Below are positions 8,566 through 16,848 of a stretch of DNA of 64,000 nt, in pieces (position 1 is the stretch's first letter; each line of letters opens with the position of its first letter). Below the pieces are notes generated by a model. That model was not told where the DNA came from, ran no database searches, and saw nothing but the letters and a program-made list of their open reading frames with translations. The stretch covers positions 744,001-808,000 of the forward strand of contig NZ_CP069370.1 of assembly GCF_019623905.1 (NCBI RefSeq). The letters are read 5' to 3'. A program made the translations under genes and the position numbers. The DNA is from Neotabrizicola shimadae. GTDB lineage: Bacteria > Pseudomonadota > Alphaproteobacteria > Rhodobacterales > Rhodobacteraceae.

Positions 8566-8625
8566 TCAGGTGTAGGCGGTAAAGTACCAGCGGGCGGCCG
8601 AAGCCAGGGTGGCGATGCGGATCAT
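8566..8625 (-). CDS. Possible 19-residue peptide before the terminator
   Basis: An ATG-initiated frame encodes MIRIATLASAARWYFTAYT and stops 26 bases before the terminator stem. It is basic, then rich in aromatic residues (W, Y, F, Y), unlike random frames in this GC-rich DNA. No clear ribosome binding site is seen, which keeps confidence low. It sits 45 bases after the DUF4239 gene in the same direction, so it would be co-transcribed. No function is proposed. Confidence 0.25.
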   Translation of the reverse strand: MIRIATLASAARWYFTAYT

Positions 8626-8670
8626 GCGCTTTGGGTGCCATGTGGCGGATGGCGGGTCAAGACCTTTCGC

Positions 8671-9465
8671 CTAGTTCTGCGGGGGGCCGAAGCCGGCTAT
8701 GGTCATGTCATAGGCCGCGGTCGAGGTGCGGAACACGCCGGCGCGGGAATTGCCGAAGTCGAGGATCAGCACCACGACATAGGTCCAAAGCGCGATGAGC
8801 ACGACCGACAGGACGATGTGCGAGCGACCGACGAAGCCAAGTTGCAGGCCGACGACGAAAATCCCCGCGAAGACGAGGCCAAGCAGAAGGTAAGTCAACT
8901 GCGGGGGCATCTGGTTGTTCACCGCCAGCCGCTGCGCCGTGGTCATGTCGAAGGCGTGGTTGACCGCATTCATCAGCGACACCACGGATGGGTCGGGCCG
9001 CGTCCGGATGAGGGTGGTCTGTTCGGCCCAGATGCGGGTCTGCAGATCGCCGACCTTTGCCGCGACCACCGCAATCTCCGGACTGTCGGCATCCAGCAGC
9101 AGCGAGTCGCGCCGCAGGACGATGTAATCTTCGAACAAGACCGCGATCCGCTCTGCTTCCGGTCCACCGATGGCCTTGGCCTGGAGCCAGGCTGTGCCGA
9201 TGGCGTTGGCCTCTTCCTTGCCTTCGTCCCTCCGCTCCTGCATCCGGTTGGTGGCGAAGGACAGTGTCAGCGCCAGCACGAAGGCCGTGAGCGCGAGGAT
9301 GGCACCCGAGACGAGTTTCGCGCCCTCGGTCGGTTCATTGCCGGCGCTCATCCGGCGGCGTCCGCTGAAATAGCCCGCCACAAACAGCGTGCCGCCGATC
9401 ACGAAAAGGACGCCTGTGAACGCCCAGACGTTCCACAGGGCAAGGGTCAGAAGGGTGGATTGCAT
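8671..9465 (-). CDS. Integral membrane protein, bestrophin-like/DUF4239 family
   Basis: A 264-residue inner-membrane protein. Hydrophobic segments lie near residues 14-34 and 51-70, followed by a soluble helical middle (about 72-185; NRMQERRDEGKEEANAIGTAWLQA is a DUF4239 hallmark), then two segments at about 192-214 and 217-237. This two-plus-two arrangement fits the DUF4239 bestrophin-like family, whose biochemical role in bacteria is not established. Monocistronic, facing leftward; ends ahead of a strong terminator. Confidence 0.75.
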   Translation of the reverse strand: MQSTLLTLALWNVWAFTGVLFVIGGTLFVAGYFSGRRRMSAGNEPTEGAKLVSGAILALTAFVLALTLSFATNRMQERRDEGKEEANAIGTAWLQAKAIGGPEAERIAVLFEDYIVLRRDSLLLDADSPEIAVVAAKVGDLQTRIWAEQTTLIRTRPDPSVVSLMNAVNHAFDMTTAQRLAVNNQMPPQLTYLLLGLVFAGIFVVGLQLGFVGRSHIVLSVVLIALWTYVVVLILDFGNSRAGVFRTSTAAYDMTIAGFGPPQN

Positions 9466-9532
9466 CGCTGTCCCAAAGGTTTTGCGCTTAGGCTAGGTCC
9501 TCTGACCCGCCCGCGCAATCCCCGCGCCGGCG

Positions 9533-10762
9533 TCAGATCAGGCGATCCTTCGGGCGCAGCGCCAGCCAGATCAGAGCCCCGCCGGCCAGCACGAGGAAGG
9601 GCAGCATGGCAAGGTTCACGGCCTGCCAGCCGGCCTCGACCGTGCCGCCCGAGCAGTTCATCAGCCCGCCGGACGAGAAGGATGCCAGCGTGACACCGCC
9701 AAAGACGATCATGTCGTTCAGGCCCTGTAGCCGGCCCTTTTCCTCGGGTGTCTGTTCGGCGGTCAGCATGGCTGTCGCACCGATGAAACCGAAGTTCCAG
9801 CCGATGCCCAGAAGGATCAGCGCAGCAAAGAAGTTCTCCAGTTCCACGCCGGTCATCGCCACGGCGCCGGACAGGGCGAGGATGACAAGCCCGATGGCCA
9901 TGGTCTTCTCGACCCCGATGCGGGCGATGACCGCTCCGGTGAAGAACGAAGGCGCGAACATCGCGACGACATGGGCCGAGACGATATTGGCCGCATCCGC
10001 CTTGTCGAAGCCGCAGCCGACCACAGCCAGCGGCGTGGAGGTCATGACAAGGTTCATCAGCGCATAGGATACCGTGGCGCAGATCATGGCCACCGCGATG
10101 CGCGGGGTCTGCAACAGCTCCATGCGGCTGCGTCCCGTGGCCGCGCCTGCCACCGGCGGCCGGGGCCGGGGAATCTTCAGCAGCACGAAAAGCCACATGC
10201 CCACAAGGTTCAGCGCGATCACCGCCAGATAGCTGCCAAGGAAGGGGATCACCATGGCATCGGCGGTCAGTTTCACGATCTCTGGTCCCAGCACGGCCGA
10301 CAGAAGTCCGCCCGCCATGACCCAGGAGATGGCGCGGGGGCGGAACGCGTCCGAGGCGGTGTCGGCAGCGGCAAAGCGGTAGAAGCCCTGCGCGCTCATG
10401 TAGCTGCCGGTGAACAGGCCGCCGAGGCAGAACAGCAGGAACGACCCGGTCATCAGGCCAAGGGCACCGAGCGCCGCGCCAAGTGCGCCGCCCAGCGTGC
10501 CTGCCACAAAGCCCGCGCGCCGGCCGAACCGCTGCATGAAGGCCGAGATCGGCGTCGCGGTCAGCATCGAGCCGATCACAGCACAGGAAATCGGCAGGGT
10601 GGCCCAGCAGGCATTGGGGGCCAGGCTTTGCCCTGCAAGCCCGGCAATGGTGAAGATCGCCGGCATCTGCGCGCCCATGACCGCCTGTGCCGCCACCAGC
10701 ACGGCCACATTGCGTTTGGCCAGGCGGTCGTCGGCAGGATGATCAAGGCTTGCGGCGGTCAT
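9533..10762 (-). CDS. MFS transporter
   Basis: A 409-residue major facilitator superfamily permease with about twelve hydrophobic segments. The loop between segments 2 and 3 carries MQRFGRRAGF, a version of the MFS motif A, and the equivalent loop of the second half contains ARIGVEKTMAIG. The N-terminus (MTAASLDHPADDRLAKRNVAVL) is a short soluble tail before the first segment. The frame is open far upstream but the ATG at 10762 starts the family-like part. Presumed drug or metabolite exporter; substrate unknown. It is divergent from the glycosylase gene, the two starts being 49 bases apart. Confidence 0.88.
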   Translation of the reverse strand: MTAASLDHPADDRLAKRNVAVLVAAQAVMGAQMPAIFTIAGLAGQSLAPNACWATLPISCAVIGSMLTATPISAFMQRFGRRAGFVAGTLGGALGAALGALGLMTGSFLLFCLGGLFTGSYMSAQGFYRFAAADTASDAFRPRAISWVMAGGLLSAVLGPEIVKLTADAMVIPFLGSYLAVIALNLVGMWLFVLLKIPRPRPPVAGAATGRSRMELLQTPRIAVAMICATVSYALMNLVMTSTPLAVVGCGFDKADAANIVSAHVVAMFAPSFFTGAVIARIGVEKTMAIGLVILALSGAVAMTGVELENFFAALILLGIGWNFGFIGATAMLTAEQTPEEKGRLQGLNDMIVFGGVTLASFSSGGLMNCSGGTVEAGWQAVNLAMLPFLVLAGGALIWLALRPKDRLI

Positions 10763-10810
10763 GCTCCAAGCGTTAGGCGAGGGGACGGGCAGGAGCAAGG
10801 GGAAGCGGGG

Positions 10811-11443
10811 GTGACCGTCGGACGCATCATCGAAGGCCCGGATTGCGTGGCCGAGGGAACGGCCTGGCTTTGCGCGCGCGAGCCGGCCTTTGCCCGTGCG
10901 CTGACAGAGACCGGCCCCTGGCCGCTGCGCCGGCAGGACGACGGATTTGCCGCACTGATGGATGCGATCATCGGCCAGCAGGTCAGCGTCGCCTCGGCGC
11001 GGGCAATCCGGGCGCGGGTCGAGGCGGCAGGATACCTGGACGCCGCCGCCGTGGCCGCGGCCTGCGAGGATGATCTGCGCGCGGTGGGGCTCAGCCGTCC
11101 CAAGGTGCGCTATGCGCTTGCCCTTTCGCGGTCTGGTGTGGATTTCGCCGGTCTGCGCATCAGGCCAGATGAGGAGGTCATCGCCGAACTCGTCGCCTTG
11201 CCGGGGATCGGCCGCTGGACAGCTGAAATCTATGCAATGTTCGCGCTTGGCCGGGCGGATGTTCTGGCGGCCGGCGACCTGGCCTTGCAAGAAGGCGCTC
11301 GGCTGCTGTTTGCCCTGGACGACCGGCCCTCCGAACGCGCACTGCGCGAGATGGCGCTGGCCTGGTCGCCCTGGCGCGCGGTTGCGGCGCGGGGGCTGTG
11401 GGCCTATTACCGCGTGGCCAAGGGCCGGGAAGGGGTATCATGA
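10811..11443 (+). CDS. DNA-3-methyladenine glycosylase, AlkA-like HhH-GPD family
   Basis: A 210-residue base-excision enzyme that removes alkylated purines from DNA. The helix-hairpin-helix is LPGIGRWTAEIYAMFALG (about 130-147) and the catalytic Asp of the GPD motif is D156 in LAAGDLALQ. The family segment IIGQQVSVASARAI lies at about 53-66. It lacks the N-terminal domain of E. coli AlkA, like many short bacterial homologues. A GTG at 10811, preceded by AGGGGAAG, is taken as the start; the frame is open far upstream but unrelated there. Its stop overlaps the esterase ATG (ATGA), so the two are coupled. Confidence 0.88.
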   Translation: MTVGRIIEGPDCVAEGTAWLCAREPAFARALTETGPWPLRRQDDGFAALMDAIIGQQVSVASARAIRARVEAAGYLDAAAVAAACEDDLRAVGLSRPKVRYALALSRSGVDFAGLRIRPDEEVIAELVALPGIGRWTAEIYAMFALGRADVLAAGDLALQEGARLLFALDDRPSERALREMALAWSPWRAVAARGLWAYYRVAKGREGVS

Positions 11444-12102
11444 CGCGCGCGCTGGACTATGGACGGAAGGGCCCGGCCTCGGGCGTGACGAAAAGCATCG
11501 TCGTCTTCCTGCACGGCTATGGCGCCGATGGTGCCGACCTTCTGGGCCTCGCCGATCCCTTGGCACCGCACCTGCCAGATACCGAATTCCTTGCCCCCGA
11601 TGCGCCCGAGCCCTGCGTGGGCAATCCTTTCGGCCGTCAATGGTTCCCGATCCCGTGGCTGGACGGGTCCAGCGAAGCCGCAGCAGCGGCGGGGCTGGAG
11701 TCGTCGTCGTCCGACCTGAACGCTTTTCTTGATGCACGTCTGGAAGAGGCGGGCCTCTCGCCCCGGTCGCTGGCTCTTGTGGGCTTCAGCCAGGGCGCGA
11801 TGATGAGCCTGCACGTCGCCCCGCGCCGGTCCGTGGCCATCGCGGGCATCGTCGCGATCTCGGGTCGTCTGTTGCGCCCCGAGCTTCTGGCAACCGAGGC
11901 GGTGGTCAAGCCGCCGGTGCTGCTTGTCCATGGCGACGCCGATCCGGTGGTGCCGTTCGAGGACATGGGCAAGGCCGGCAACGCGCTGGTCGGCGCGGGG
12001 TTCGAAACCTACGGCCATGTCATGAAGGGCACCGGCCACGGCATCGCGCCGGACGGGCTGTCGGTCGCGCGCAGCTTTCTGAAGGATCGCCTGCCGGCCT
12101 GA
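11440..12102 (+). CDS. Alpha/beta-hydrolase, phospholipase/carboxylesterase family
   Basis: A 220-residue serine hydrolase. The oxyanion region is FLHGYGADGADLLGLA (about 23-38), the nucleophile elbow is GFSQG with S117, the acid is in VHGDADPVVP and the His in GTGHGIAPDG. This is the short-chain carboxylesterase/lysophospholipase type that acts on small esters in the cytoplasm (no signal peptide). Translation is coupled to the glycosylase by the ATGA overlap at 11440, a start also favoured because the upstream in-frame residues are not family-like. Confidence 0.9.
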   Translation: MTRALDYGRKGPASGVTKSIVVFLHGYGADGADLLGLADPLAPHLPDTEFLAPDAPEPCVGNPFGRQWFPIPWLDGSSEAAAAAGLESSSSDLNAFLDARLEEAGLSPRSLALVGFSQGAMMSLHVAPRRSVAIAGIVAISGRLLRPELLATEAVVKPPVLLVHGDADPVVPFEDMGKAGNALVGAGFETYGHVMKGTGHGIAPDGLSVARSFLKDRLPA

Positions 12103-12123
12103 TTGTAGGTCCGAGTTCCGGCG

Positions 12124-12348
12124 TCAGAGCCGCCCGGCCCGCGCCTCGGCCAGAAGATGCACGCGGATGGCAGAGGCAAGTCCCTCGGCCCCCGCGCGCT
12201 GCGCGTCGATCTCTGCCGCCAGCGCGTTGACGGTCATCCCGCGCGCGGCTGCCAGCGCCACCAGGGCCTCCCAGAATTCCGGCTCCAGCGAGACCGAGGT
12301 GCGATGGCCGGAAAGGGTGAGCGAGTGTTTTTCGGGGCGGGTGGTCAT
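12124..12348 (-). CDS. Ribbon-helix-helix domain protein
   Basis: A 74-residue protein of the alphaproteobacterial ribbon-helix-helix family (PF13467 type). The beta strand HRTSVSLEPEFWEAL leads into two helices (LVALAAARGMTVNALAAEIDAQR). The motif GHRTSVSLEPEFW is what identifies the family. Such proteins dimerise and may bind DNA. The ATG at 12348 gives the family N-terminus; an alternative in-frame ATG at 12378 lies inside the palindromes upstream. It is the last gene of the leftward fumC cluster. The palindromes covering its translation start could be an operator, an RNA hairpin that hides the AAGGA ribosome binding site, or a dispersed repeat. Confidence 0.8.
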   Translation of the reverse strand: MTTRPEKHSLTLSGHRTSVSLEPEFWEALVALAAARGMTVNALAAEIDAQRAGAEGLASAIRVHLLAEARAGRL

Positions 12349-12350
12349 CA

Positions 12351-12400
12351 AGGCAAATTCCTTCGAAGGAATTTGCAAATTTCTTGGAAGAAATTTGCCT
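12351..12400. repeat. Double AT-rich palindrome over the ribosome binding site of the RHH gene
   Basis: Two adjacent 22-bp palindromes: 12354-12375 is perfect (arms CAAATTCCTT and AAGGAATTTG around CG) and 12376-12397 is perfect except for its central two bases (arms CAAATTTCTT and AAGAAATTTG). Together they are framed by AGGCAAATT and AATTTGCCT, so the 50 bp can also fold as one long hairpin. On the minus strand AAGGA, the likely ribosome binding site of the RHH gene, is paired with UCCUU in the first palindrome. The composition is sharply AT-rich against GC-rich surroundings. Confidence 0.8.
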
Positions 12401-12409
12401 CTCAGGATG

Positions 12410-12640
12410 TCAGCGCAACAACAGGACCGGATCCGTATTGCAGAAAATCACGAAATGGCCAGCGTTTTCAACCACGCGAAAGCCGCGGCGGTGAACTTCG
12501 CGCAGGAAGTTGTCGCGCCCAACCAGCCGCTCGACATCCTTCACTTGCCGCCTGACAATCCCGCCCCGGGCCACGGTTCGTGCCGTAAACAACTGGACGA
12601 GCCAGCGGTCAGGCGTGATGGGGGCGGGCAACATGGTCAT
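12410..12640 (-). CDS. Small conserved-looking hypothetical protein
   Basis: A 76-residue protein with no domain I can name. It starts at an ATG (MTMLPAPITPDRWLVQLF) with GAAGA upstream, contains a basic centre (ARTVARGGIVRRQVKDVERLVGRDNFLREVHRRGF) and ends in a hydrophobic VIFCNTDPVLLLR stretch. It is 34 bases after the DUF4169 stop and 61 bases before the RHH start, so it belongs to the fumC transcription unit. Codon use looks coding. Function unknown. Confidence 0.6.
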   Translation of the reverse strand: MTMLPAPITPDRWLVQLFTARTVARGGIVRRQVKDVERLVGRDNFLREVHRRGFRVVENAGHFVIFCNTDPVLLLR

Positions 12641-12674
12641 GGCGACATCTTCGCCGACCAAGGCTAACGAGAGC

Positions 12675-12854
12675 CTAATCCCCGTCGCGCCGATGCCCGT
12701 CCAGATCGCGGGCGGCTTTCTCCGCCCGCGCTTCTTGCAGGACGCGCTCGGCCTTGCTGCGGCCGAACTTCGCCGCATTCTCGTCGCCCTTCACGCGGGC
12801 GGCCTTGCGGGCCGCCTGCTTCTTCGCCTGCCGAAGGTTGACGATTTCGGCCAT
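12675..12854 (-). CDS. DUF4169 family protein
   Basis: A 59-residue, very basic, helical protein. It starts [17 protein letters not shown], contains NAAKFGRSKAERVLQEARAE and ends RDLDGHRRDGD, all hallmark segments of DUF4169. Its ATG shares a base with the fumC stop (TGATG), so it is translationally coupled to fumC. The association of DUF4169 with fumC and an RHH protein recurs in Rhodobacterales as far as I recall. Function is not known; a nucleic-acid-binding role would fit the charge but is only a guess. Confidence 0.85.
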   Translation of the reverse strand: MAEIVNLRQAKKQAARKAARVKGDENAAKFGRSKAERVLQEARAEKAARDLDGHRRDGD

Positions 12855-14263
12855 CAGTCCTTGGGGCCTACCATATCTTCAGGCCGCACGATGCGGTCGA
12901 AGGTCTCGCCATCGACATAGCCAAGCGCGATGGCCTCCTCGCGCAGCGTTGTGCCGTTCTTGTGCGCCGTCTTGGCCACTTTGGTGGCCGCGTCATAGCC
13001 GATGGTCGGCGCCAGCGCCGTCACCAGCATCAGGCTTTCCTTCATCAGCTTCTCGATCCGCACGGTGTTGGCCTGGATTCCAACCACCATGTTGTCGGTG
13101 AAGGACGAAGCCGCATCTCCCAGAAGCCGCATGGCCTGCAGCACGTTATAGGCCATCATCGGGTTGTAGACGTTCAGCTCGAAATGGCCCTGGCTGCCGG
13201 CAAAGCCCACGGCCGCGTCGTTGCCCATGACATGGGCGCAGACCATGGTCAGCGCCTCGGCCTGGGTCGGGTTCACCTTGCCCGGCATGATCGAGGAGCC
13301 AGGTTCGTTCTCCGGCAGGATCAACTCGCCCAGGCCCGAGCGCGGGCCGGAGCCGAGAAGCCGGATGTCGTTGGCAATCTTGAACAATGCCGCCGCCACA
13401 GTCTTCAGCGCGCCCGAGAACATGACCATCGCGTCATGGGCCGCCAGCGCCTCGAACTTGTTCGGTGCGGTGATGAAGGGCAGGTCGGTGATGGCCGCGA
13501 TTTCGGTCGCGACACGGACGTCGAAGCCCTTCTTGGTGTTCAGCCCGGTGCCCACGGCCGTGCCGCCCTGCGCCAGTTCATAGATGTCGGGCAGGCAAGA
13601 CTTGATGCGGGCGATGCCCTTGTCCACCTGCGTGGCATAGCCCGAGAATTCCTGGCCAAGCGTCAGGGGCGTCGCATCCTGGGTATGGGTGCGGCCGATC
13701 TTGATGATGTCCTTGAACTCGGCCGACTTGGCCCACAGCGCCTTTGACAGCTTTTCCAGCCCCGGAATCAGCCCGTCGCGCGTCTGCATCCCGATGGCCA
13801 CGTGCATGGCGGTCGGATAGGTGTCGTTCGAGGATTGGCCCATGTTCACATGGTCGTTCGGGTGGACCGGCTTCTTCGAGCCCATTACGCCGCCCAGCAT
13901 CTCGATCGCGCGGTTCGAGATCACCTCGTTCGCGTTCATGTTCGACTGCGTGCCCGAGCCGGTCTGCCAGACCACCAGCGGGAAGTTGTCGTCGAACTTG
14001 CCGTCGATCACCTCCTGCGCCGCTGCGACGATGGCTTGGCCCAGCACCGGGTCAAGGTCGCCCTGCGCCATGTTCACCCGGGCACAGGCCTGCTTGATGA
14101 CGCCAAGCGCGCGGATGATCGGCACGGGTTGGCGTTCCCAGCCGATGGGGAAGTTGATGATGGAACGCTGCGTCTGCGCGCCCCAGTACTTTTCGGCGGG
14201 CACTTCCAGCGGGCCGAAACTGTCGGTCTCGGTGCGGGTTGCGGTGGATTTGGTCGCGGTCAC
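12854..14263 (-). CDS. fumC: Class II fumarate hydratase
   Basis: A 469-residue iron-free fumarase of the TCA cycle, converting fumarate and L-malate. The superfamily signature [10 protein letters not shown] is at 322-331 with the catalytic Ser at 323 or 324. The partner His lies in GRTHTQDA (H193) and substrate-binding residues in [10 protein letters not shown] (101-110) and [11 protein letters not shown] (144-154). Length equals the family norm. It heads a leftward cluster with DUF4169, a small hypothetical and the RHH gene. The start at 14263 gives the standard N-terminus with a short Thr-rich lead. Confidence 0.96.
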   Translation of the reverse strand: MTATKSTATRTETDSFGPLEVPAEKYWGAQTQRSIINFPIGWERQPVPIIRALGVIKQACARVNMAQGDLDPVLGQAIVAAAQEVIDGKFDDNFPLVVWQTGSGTQSNMNANEVISNRAIEMLGGVMGSKKPVHPNDHVNMGQSSNDTYPTAMHVAIGMQTRDGLIPGLEKLSKALWAKSAEFKDIIKIGRTHTQDATPLTLGQEFSGYATQVDKGIARIKSCLPDIYELAQGGTAVGTGLNTKKGFDVRVATEIAAITDLPFITAPNKFEALAAHDAMVMFSGALKTVAAALFKIANDIRLLGSGPRSGLGELILPENEPGSSIMPGKVNPTQAEALTMVCAHVMGNDAAVGFAGSQGHFELNVYNPMMAYNVLQAMRLLGDAASSFTDNMVVGIQANTVRIEKLMKESLMLVTALAPTIGYDAATKVAKTAHKNGTTLREEAIALGYVDGETFDRIVRPEDMVGPKD

Positions 14264-14326
14264 GGGTGGGCCTCCTGATGCGTCCTTGATGCGGCGCGCC
14301 CGTCCTAGGACGCAGCAGCAGTGAAA

Positions 14327-14902
14327 TCAATTGGCATACCGTCGCATACCGTCGGCGCGGCGCGAATAAATGTAGACACGGGCCGGCGGCAGGTTCAGCC
14401 AGATTCGCGGGCCAGTGGCCACGACCAGCCCCAACCGCTCGCACAGGTCGGTCGGCATCGGCGCACGGGGACCATAGGTGAACTGCACCACGAATCCACC
14501 CGGCTTCAGCGCGTCGAAGGCGGCGGCATAGATTTCTTCCCGGAGGCGTTCGGGCATCGACAGAAGCGGCAGGCCCGAAACCACGGCATCGAAGTCATGC
14601 CCGCCCAGGCGTCCGATCTCCTGCGCCGGGGCGTTGTGGACGGTCACGCCAGGCAGGGTTGCCGCCAGGTGGGCAGCAAACTCCACGTTCATCTCGAACA
14701 GCGTGACATCCTGCGCCGGAATGCGCGCCAGAATCCCTGCGGTCAGCGCGCCCGTGCCGGGGCCGAACTCGGCCACCTTCATGCCGCGCACCAATGGGGC
14801 CGCCATCGCCCGCGCCAAGGCCGGCGACGAGGGCGCAACGGCCGAAATCGCCTGGGGCCCGCGCAGCAACTGGCGGAAGAAGAGGGGCAGACCCGTGGAC
14901 AT
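14327..14902 (-). CDS. SAM-dependent methyltransferase, PmtA-like
   Basis: A 191-residue class I methyltransferase. The SAM motif is VAEFGPGTGALTAGIL (about 43-58), followed by TLFEMNVEFAAHL (motif II acidic residue), and the catalytic-region motif DAVVSGLPLLSMPERLREE is typical of the short phospholipid N-methyltransferases of Rhodobacter/Sinorhizobium type and of related rRNA-dimethylase-like proteins. The N-terminal helix FFRQLLRGPQAISAVAPSSPALARAM also resembles PmtA. Likely a peripheral membrane enzyme methylating phosphatidylethanolamine, but a paralogue with another lipid substrate cannot be excluded. It begins five bases after the sspB stop. Confidence 0.7.
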   Translation of the reverse strand: MSTGLPLFFRQLLRGPQAISAVAPSSPALARAMAAPLVRGMKVAEFGPGTGALTAGILARIPAQDVTLFEMNVEFAAHLAATLPGVTVHNAPAQEIGRLGGHDFDAVVSGLPLLSMPERLREEIYAAAFDALKPGGFVVQFTYGPRAPMPTDLCERLGLVVATGPRIWLNLPPARVYIYSRRADGMRRYAN

Positions 14903-14907
14903 CGGCG

Positions 14908-15357
14908 CTACTTGCGGAACTTGTCCAGACGCACGACCTCGGCCTCGCGCGGCGGATCGGGATCGTCGTCCCCGTCGTCTTCATCCTCGTCTTCGCCATC
15001 GTCCTCGTGAGATTCGAAGCGCAGGCCAAATTCGACAGAGGGGTCAACAAAGGTGCGGACAGCATCGAAGGGAATGACCAGCGGCTCGGGCTGGTTGCCG
15101 AAGTTCAGCGTGATCGAGAAACCGTCATCGTCGACGTTCAGGTTTTCGTACCAATGCTGGATCACAACGGTCATTTCCGACGGATAGCGCGCCTTCAGCC
15201 AATCCGCGATTGCCACGCCGGGATGAGTGGTGTCGAAGGTGATGAAGAAATGATGCGCGCCGGGCAAACCGTTGTCGGCGACATCGCGCAGAACGGTCTG
15301 GATCAGGCCCCGCATCGCGCGGTGCATCAGGGTTCCGTAGTCGATCGACCGAGCCAT
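14908..15357 (-). CDS. sspB: Alpha-type SspB, ClpXP adaptor for tagged proteins
   Basis: A 149-residue adaptor that tethers SsrA-tagged proteins to ClpXP. The folded domain (about 1-115) carries DYGTLMHRAMRGLIQTVL, HHFFITFDTTHPGV and LNFGNQPEPLVIPFDAV. It is followed by a strongly acidic linker (DDGEDEDEDDGDDDPDPP) and ends with the ClpX-binding tail EAEVVRLDKFRK, the standard layout. The tmRNA that adds the tag is encoded in the same window at about 39 kb. Cytosolic. It is followed closely by the PmtA-like gene and probably shares its transcript. Confidence 0.92.
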   Translation of the reverse strand: MARSIDYGTLMHRAMRGLIQTVLRDVADNGLPGAHHFFITFDTTHPGVAIADWLKARYPSEMTVVIQHWYENLNVDDDGFSITLNFGNQPEPLVIPFDAVRTFVDPSVEFGLRFESHEDDGEDEDEDDGDDDPDPPREAEVVRLDKFRK

Positions 15358-15439
15358 GCGCGCCTTTCCCTGCCTTCTCCGGCAGCATAGGGGATTCGCT
15401 TCCGAAAGAAAGGGGCGGGGTGCGCCAAAATCCGCGGCC

Positions 15440-16690
15440 TCACATCAGCGCTTGCCCAAGACCCGCCGCAGCCGAAAGACCCAGCACCGGGATCATCCCC
15501 CAGTGGCGCCGCAAAAGCGCCCAGGCTGCAAAGAGGCCGATGGCCAGCGCCAGGGGATTGAGCGTTGCGACGTCGGGACGGATCACGCGGAGCGGCCCGA
15601 GGGTAAGCGTCTCGACCCCGGAAAACAGCACATGCACCGCGAACCACAGCGACAGATTGGCGATGACCCCCACCACCGCGGCGGTGATCGCGGAAAGTGC
15701 GCCAGACAGGCGGGGCAGGGCGGTCAGGCGCGCGATCCAGGGGGCACCCGCGAAGATCCACAGGAAGCACGGCGCAAAGGTCATCCACAGCGCGACCGCC
15801 GCCCCGGCCAGGGCCAGCGGCAGCCCGCCCGCGTGCCATCCCGCCATGAAACCCACGAACTGCGTCACCAGGATAAGCGGGCCGGGCGTCGTTTCCGCGA
15901 GGCCCAGCCCGGCCATCATCTCTGGCAGGGTCAGCCACTGCCGCGCTTCGACCACCTCCTGCGCCATCCAGGCCAGCACCGCATATGCCCCGCCAAAGGT
16001 CAGCAGCGCAAGTTTCGAGAAGAAAAGCCCGATCTCGGCCAGAAGCCCGCGCTCGACCAGCATCAGCAGGCCAAGCGGCACCAGCCAGACCGCGCCCCAG
16101 ATCGCGATGGTGGTCAGGGTATGGGCGTGGCGCGGCGCGGGCGGCAGAGGTCCGCTCGCCTGGCGGTCGGTCGCCAGCCAGCCCCAAAGTCCGGCGGCAA
16201 GGATGATCACCGGAAAGGGCAGGTTCAGCAGGAACAGGCCGAGGAAAGCCAGCACGGCGATGATCCACTGCGCCCGGCCCTTCAGCGCCCGTTTCGAGAC
16301 GCGCAGCAGTGCCTCGACGACGATGGCCACGACTGCGGCCTGCACTCCGGCAAAGGCGGCGCTCACAAGGGGCAGGTCCCCGAAGGCCGCATAGATCGCC
16401 GAAAGGGCCAAAACGACCAAAGCGCCCGGCAGCACGAACAGCCCGCCCGCAATCAGGCCGCCCAAGGTGCCGTGCTGACGCCAGCCCATCCATGTCGCCA
16501 ACTGCATCGCCTCCGGCCCCGGCAGCAACATGCAGAACGACAGGGCCGAGAGATATTCCTTCTCGTCCACCCACTTCCGCTCGTCCACCAGTTCGCGGTG
16601 CATCATTGCGATCTGAGCGGCCGGCCCGCCAAAGGACAGGCAGCCGATGCGGAGGAACATGCGCGTGATCTCGGGCAGGCTCTGGGTCAT
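15440..16690 (-). CDS. chrA: Chromate transporter, ChrA family (long, two-domain)
   Basis: A 416-residue inner-membrane protein with two tandem CHR domains. The first domain opens with MFLRIGCLSFGGPAAQIAMMHRELVDERKWV and has LPGPEAMQLATWMGW. The second has LALLTFGGAYAVLAWMAQEVVEARQWLTLPEM and AETTPGPLILVTQFVGFMAGW. About ten hydrophobic segments are visible. The LPGPEA and TTPGPL motifs are diagnostic. Known members export chromate or move sulfate-like anions; many homologues have not been tested. Monocistronic between sspB and a short unassigned gap. Confidence 0.9.
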   Translation of the reverse strand: MTQSLPEITRMFLRIGCLSFGGPAAQIAMMHRELVDERKWVDEKEYLSALSFCMLLPGPEAMQLATWMGWRQHGTLGGLIAGGLFVLPGALVVLALSAIYAAFGDLPLVSAAFAGVQAAVVAIVVEALLRVSKRALKGRAQWIIAVLAFLGLFLLNLPFPVIILAAGLWGWLATDRQASGPLPPAPRHAHTLTTIAIWGAVWLVPLGLLMLVERGLLAEIGLFFSKLALLTFGGAYAVLAWMAQEVVEARQWLTLPEMMAGLGLAETTPGPLILVTQFVGFMAGWHAGGLPLALAGAAVALWMTFAPCFLWIFAGAPWIARLTALPRLSGALSAITAAVVGVIANLSLWFAVHVLFSGVETLTLGPLRVIRPDVATLNPLALAIGLFAAWALLRRHWGMIPVLGLSAAAGLGQALM

Positions 16691-16848
16691 TGCGTCCGCA
16701 GGTCAGAACGGGGGAGCCAAAGGGCAGCAGGTCGGCACCGTCTGGTCAAGCGGCAGCAGCGCGGCCACCAAAGTAGCGGGCATCTGCGACATGCCGATGA
16801 CTCCAGCGCCGCCATTCGCCGCGAAGACCAACCAAAGACCAGCCCGCG

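Noticed and set aside
8152-9693. Plus-strand frame of 513 codons
   Set aside because: It is antisense to the GNAT and DUF4239 genes and crosses a strong terminator.
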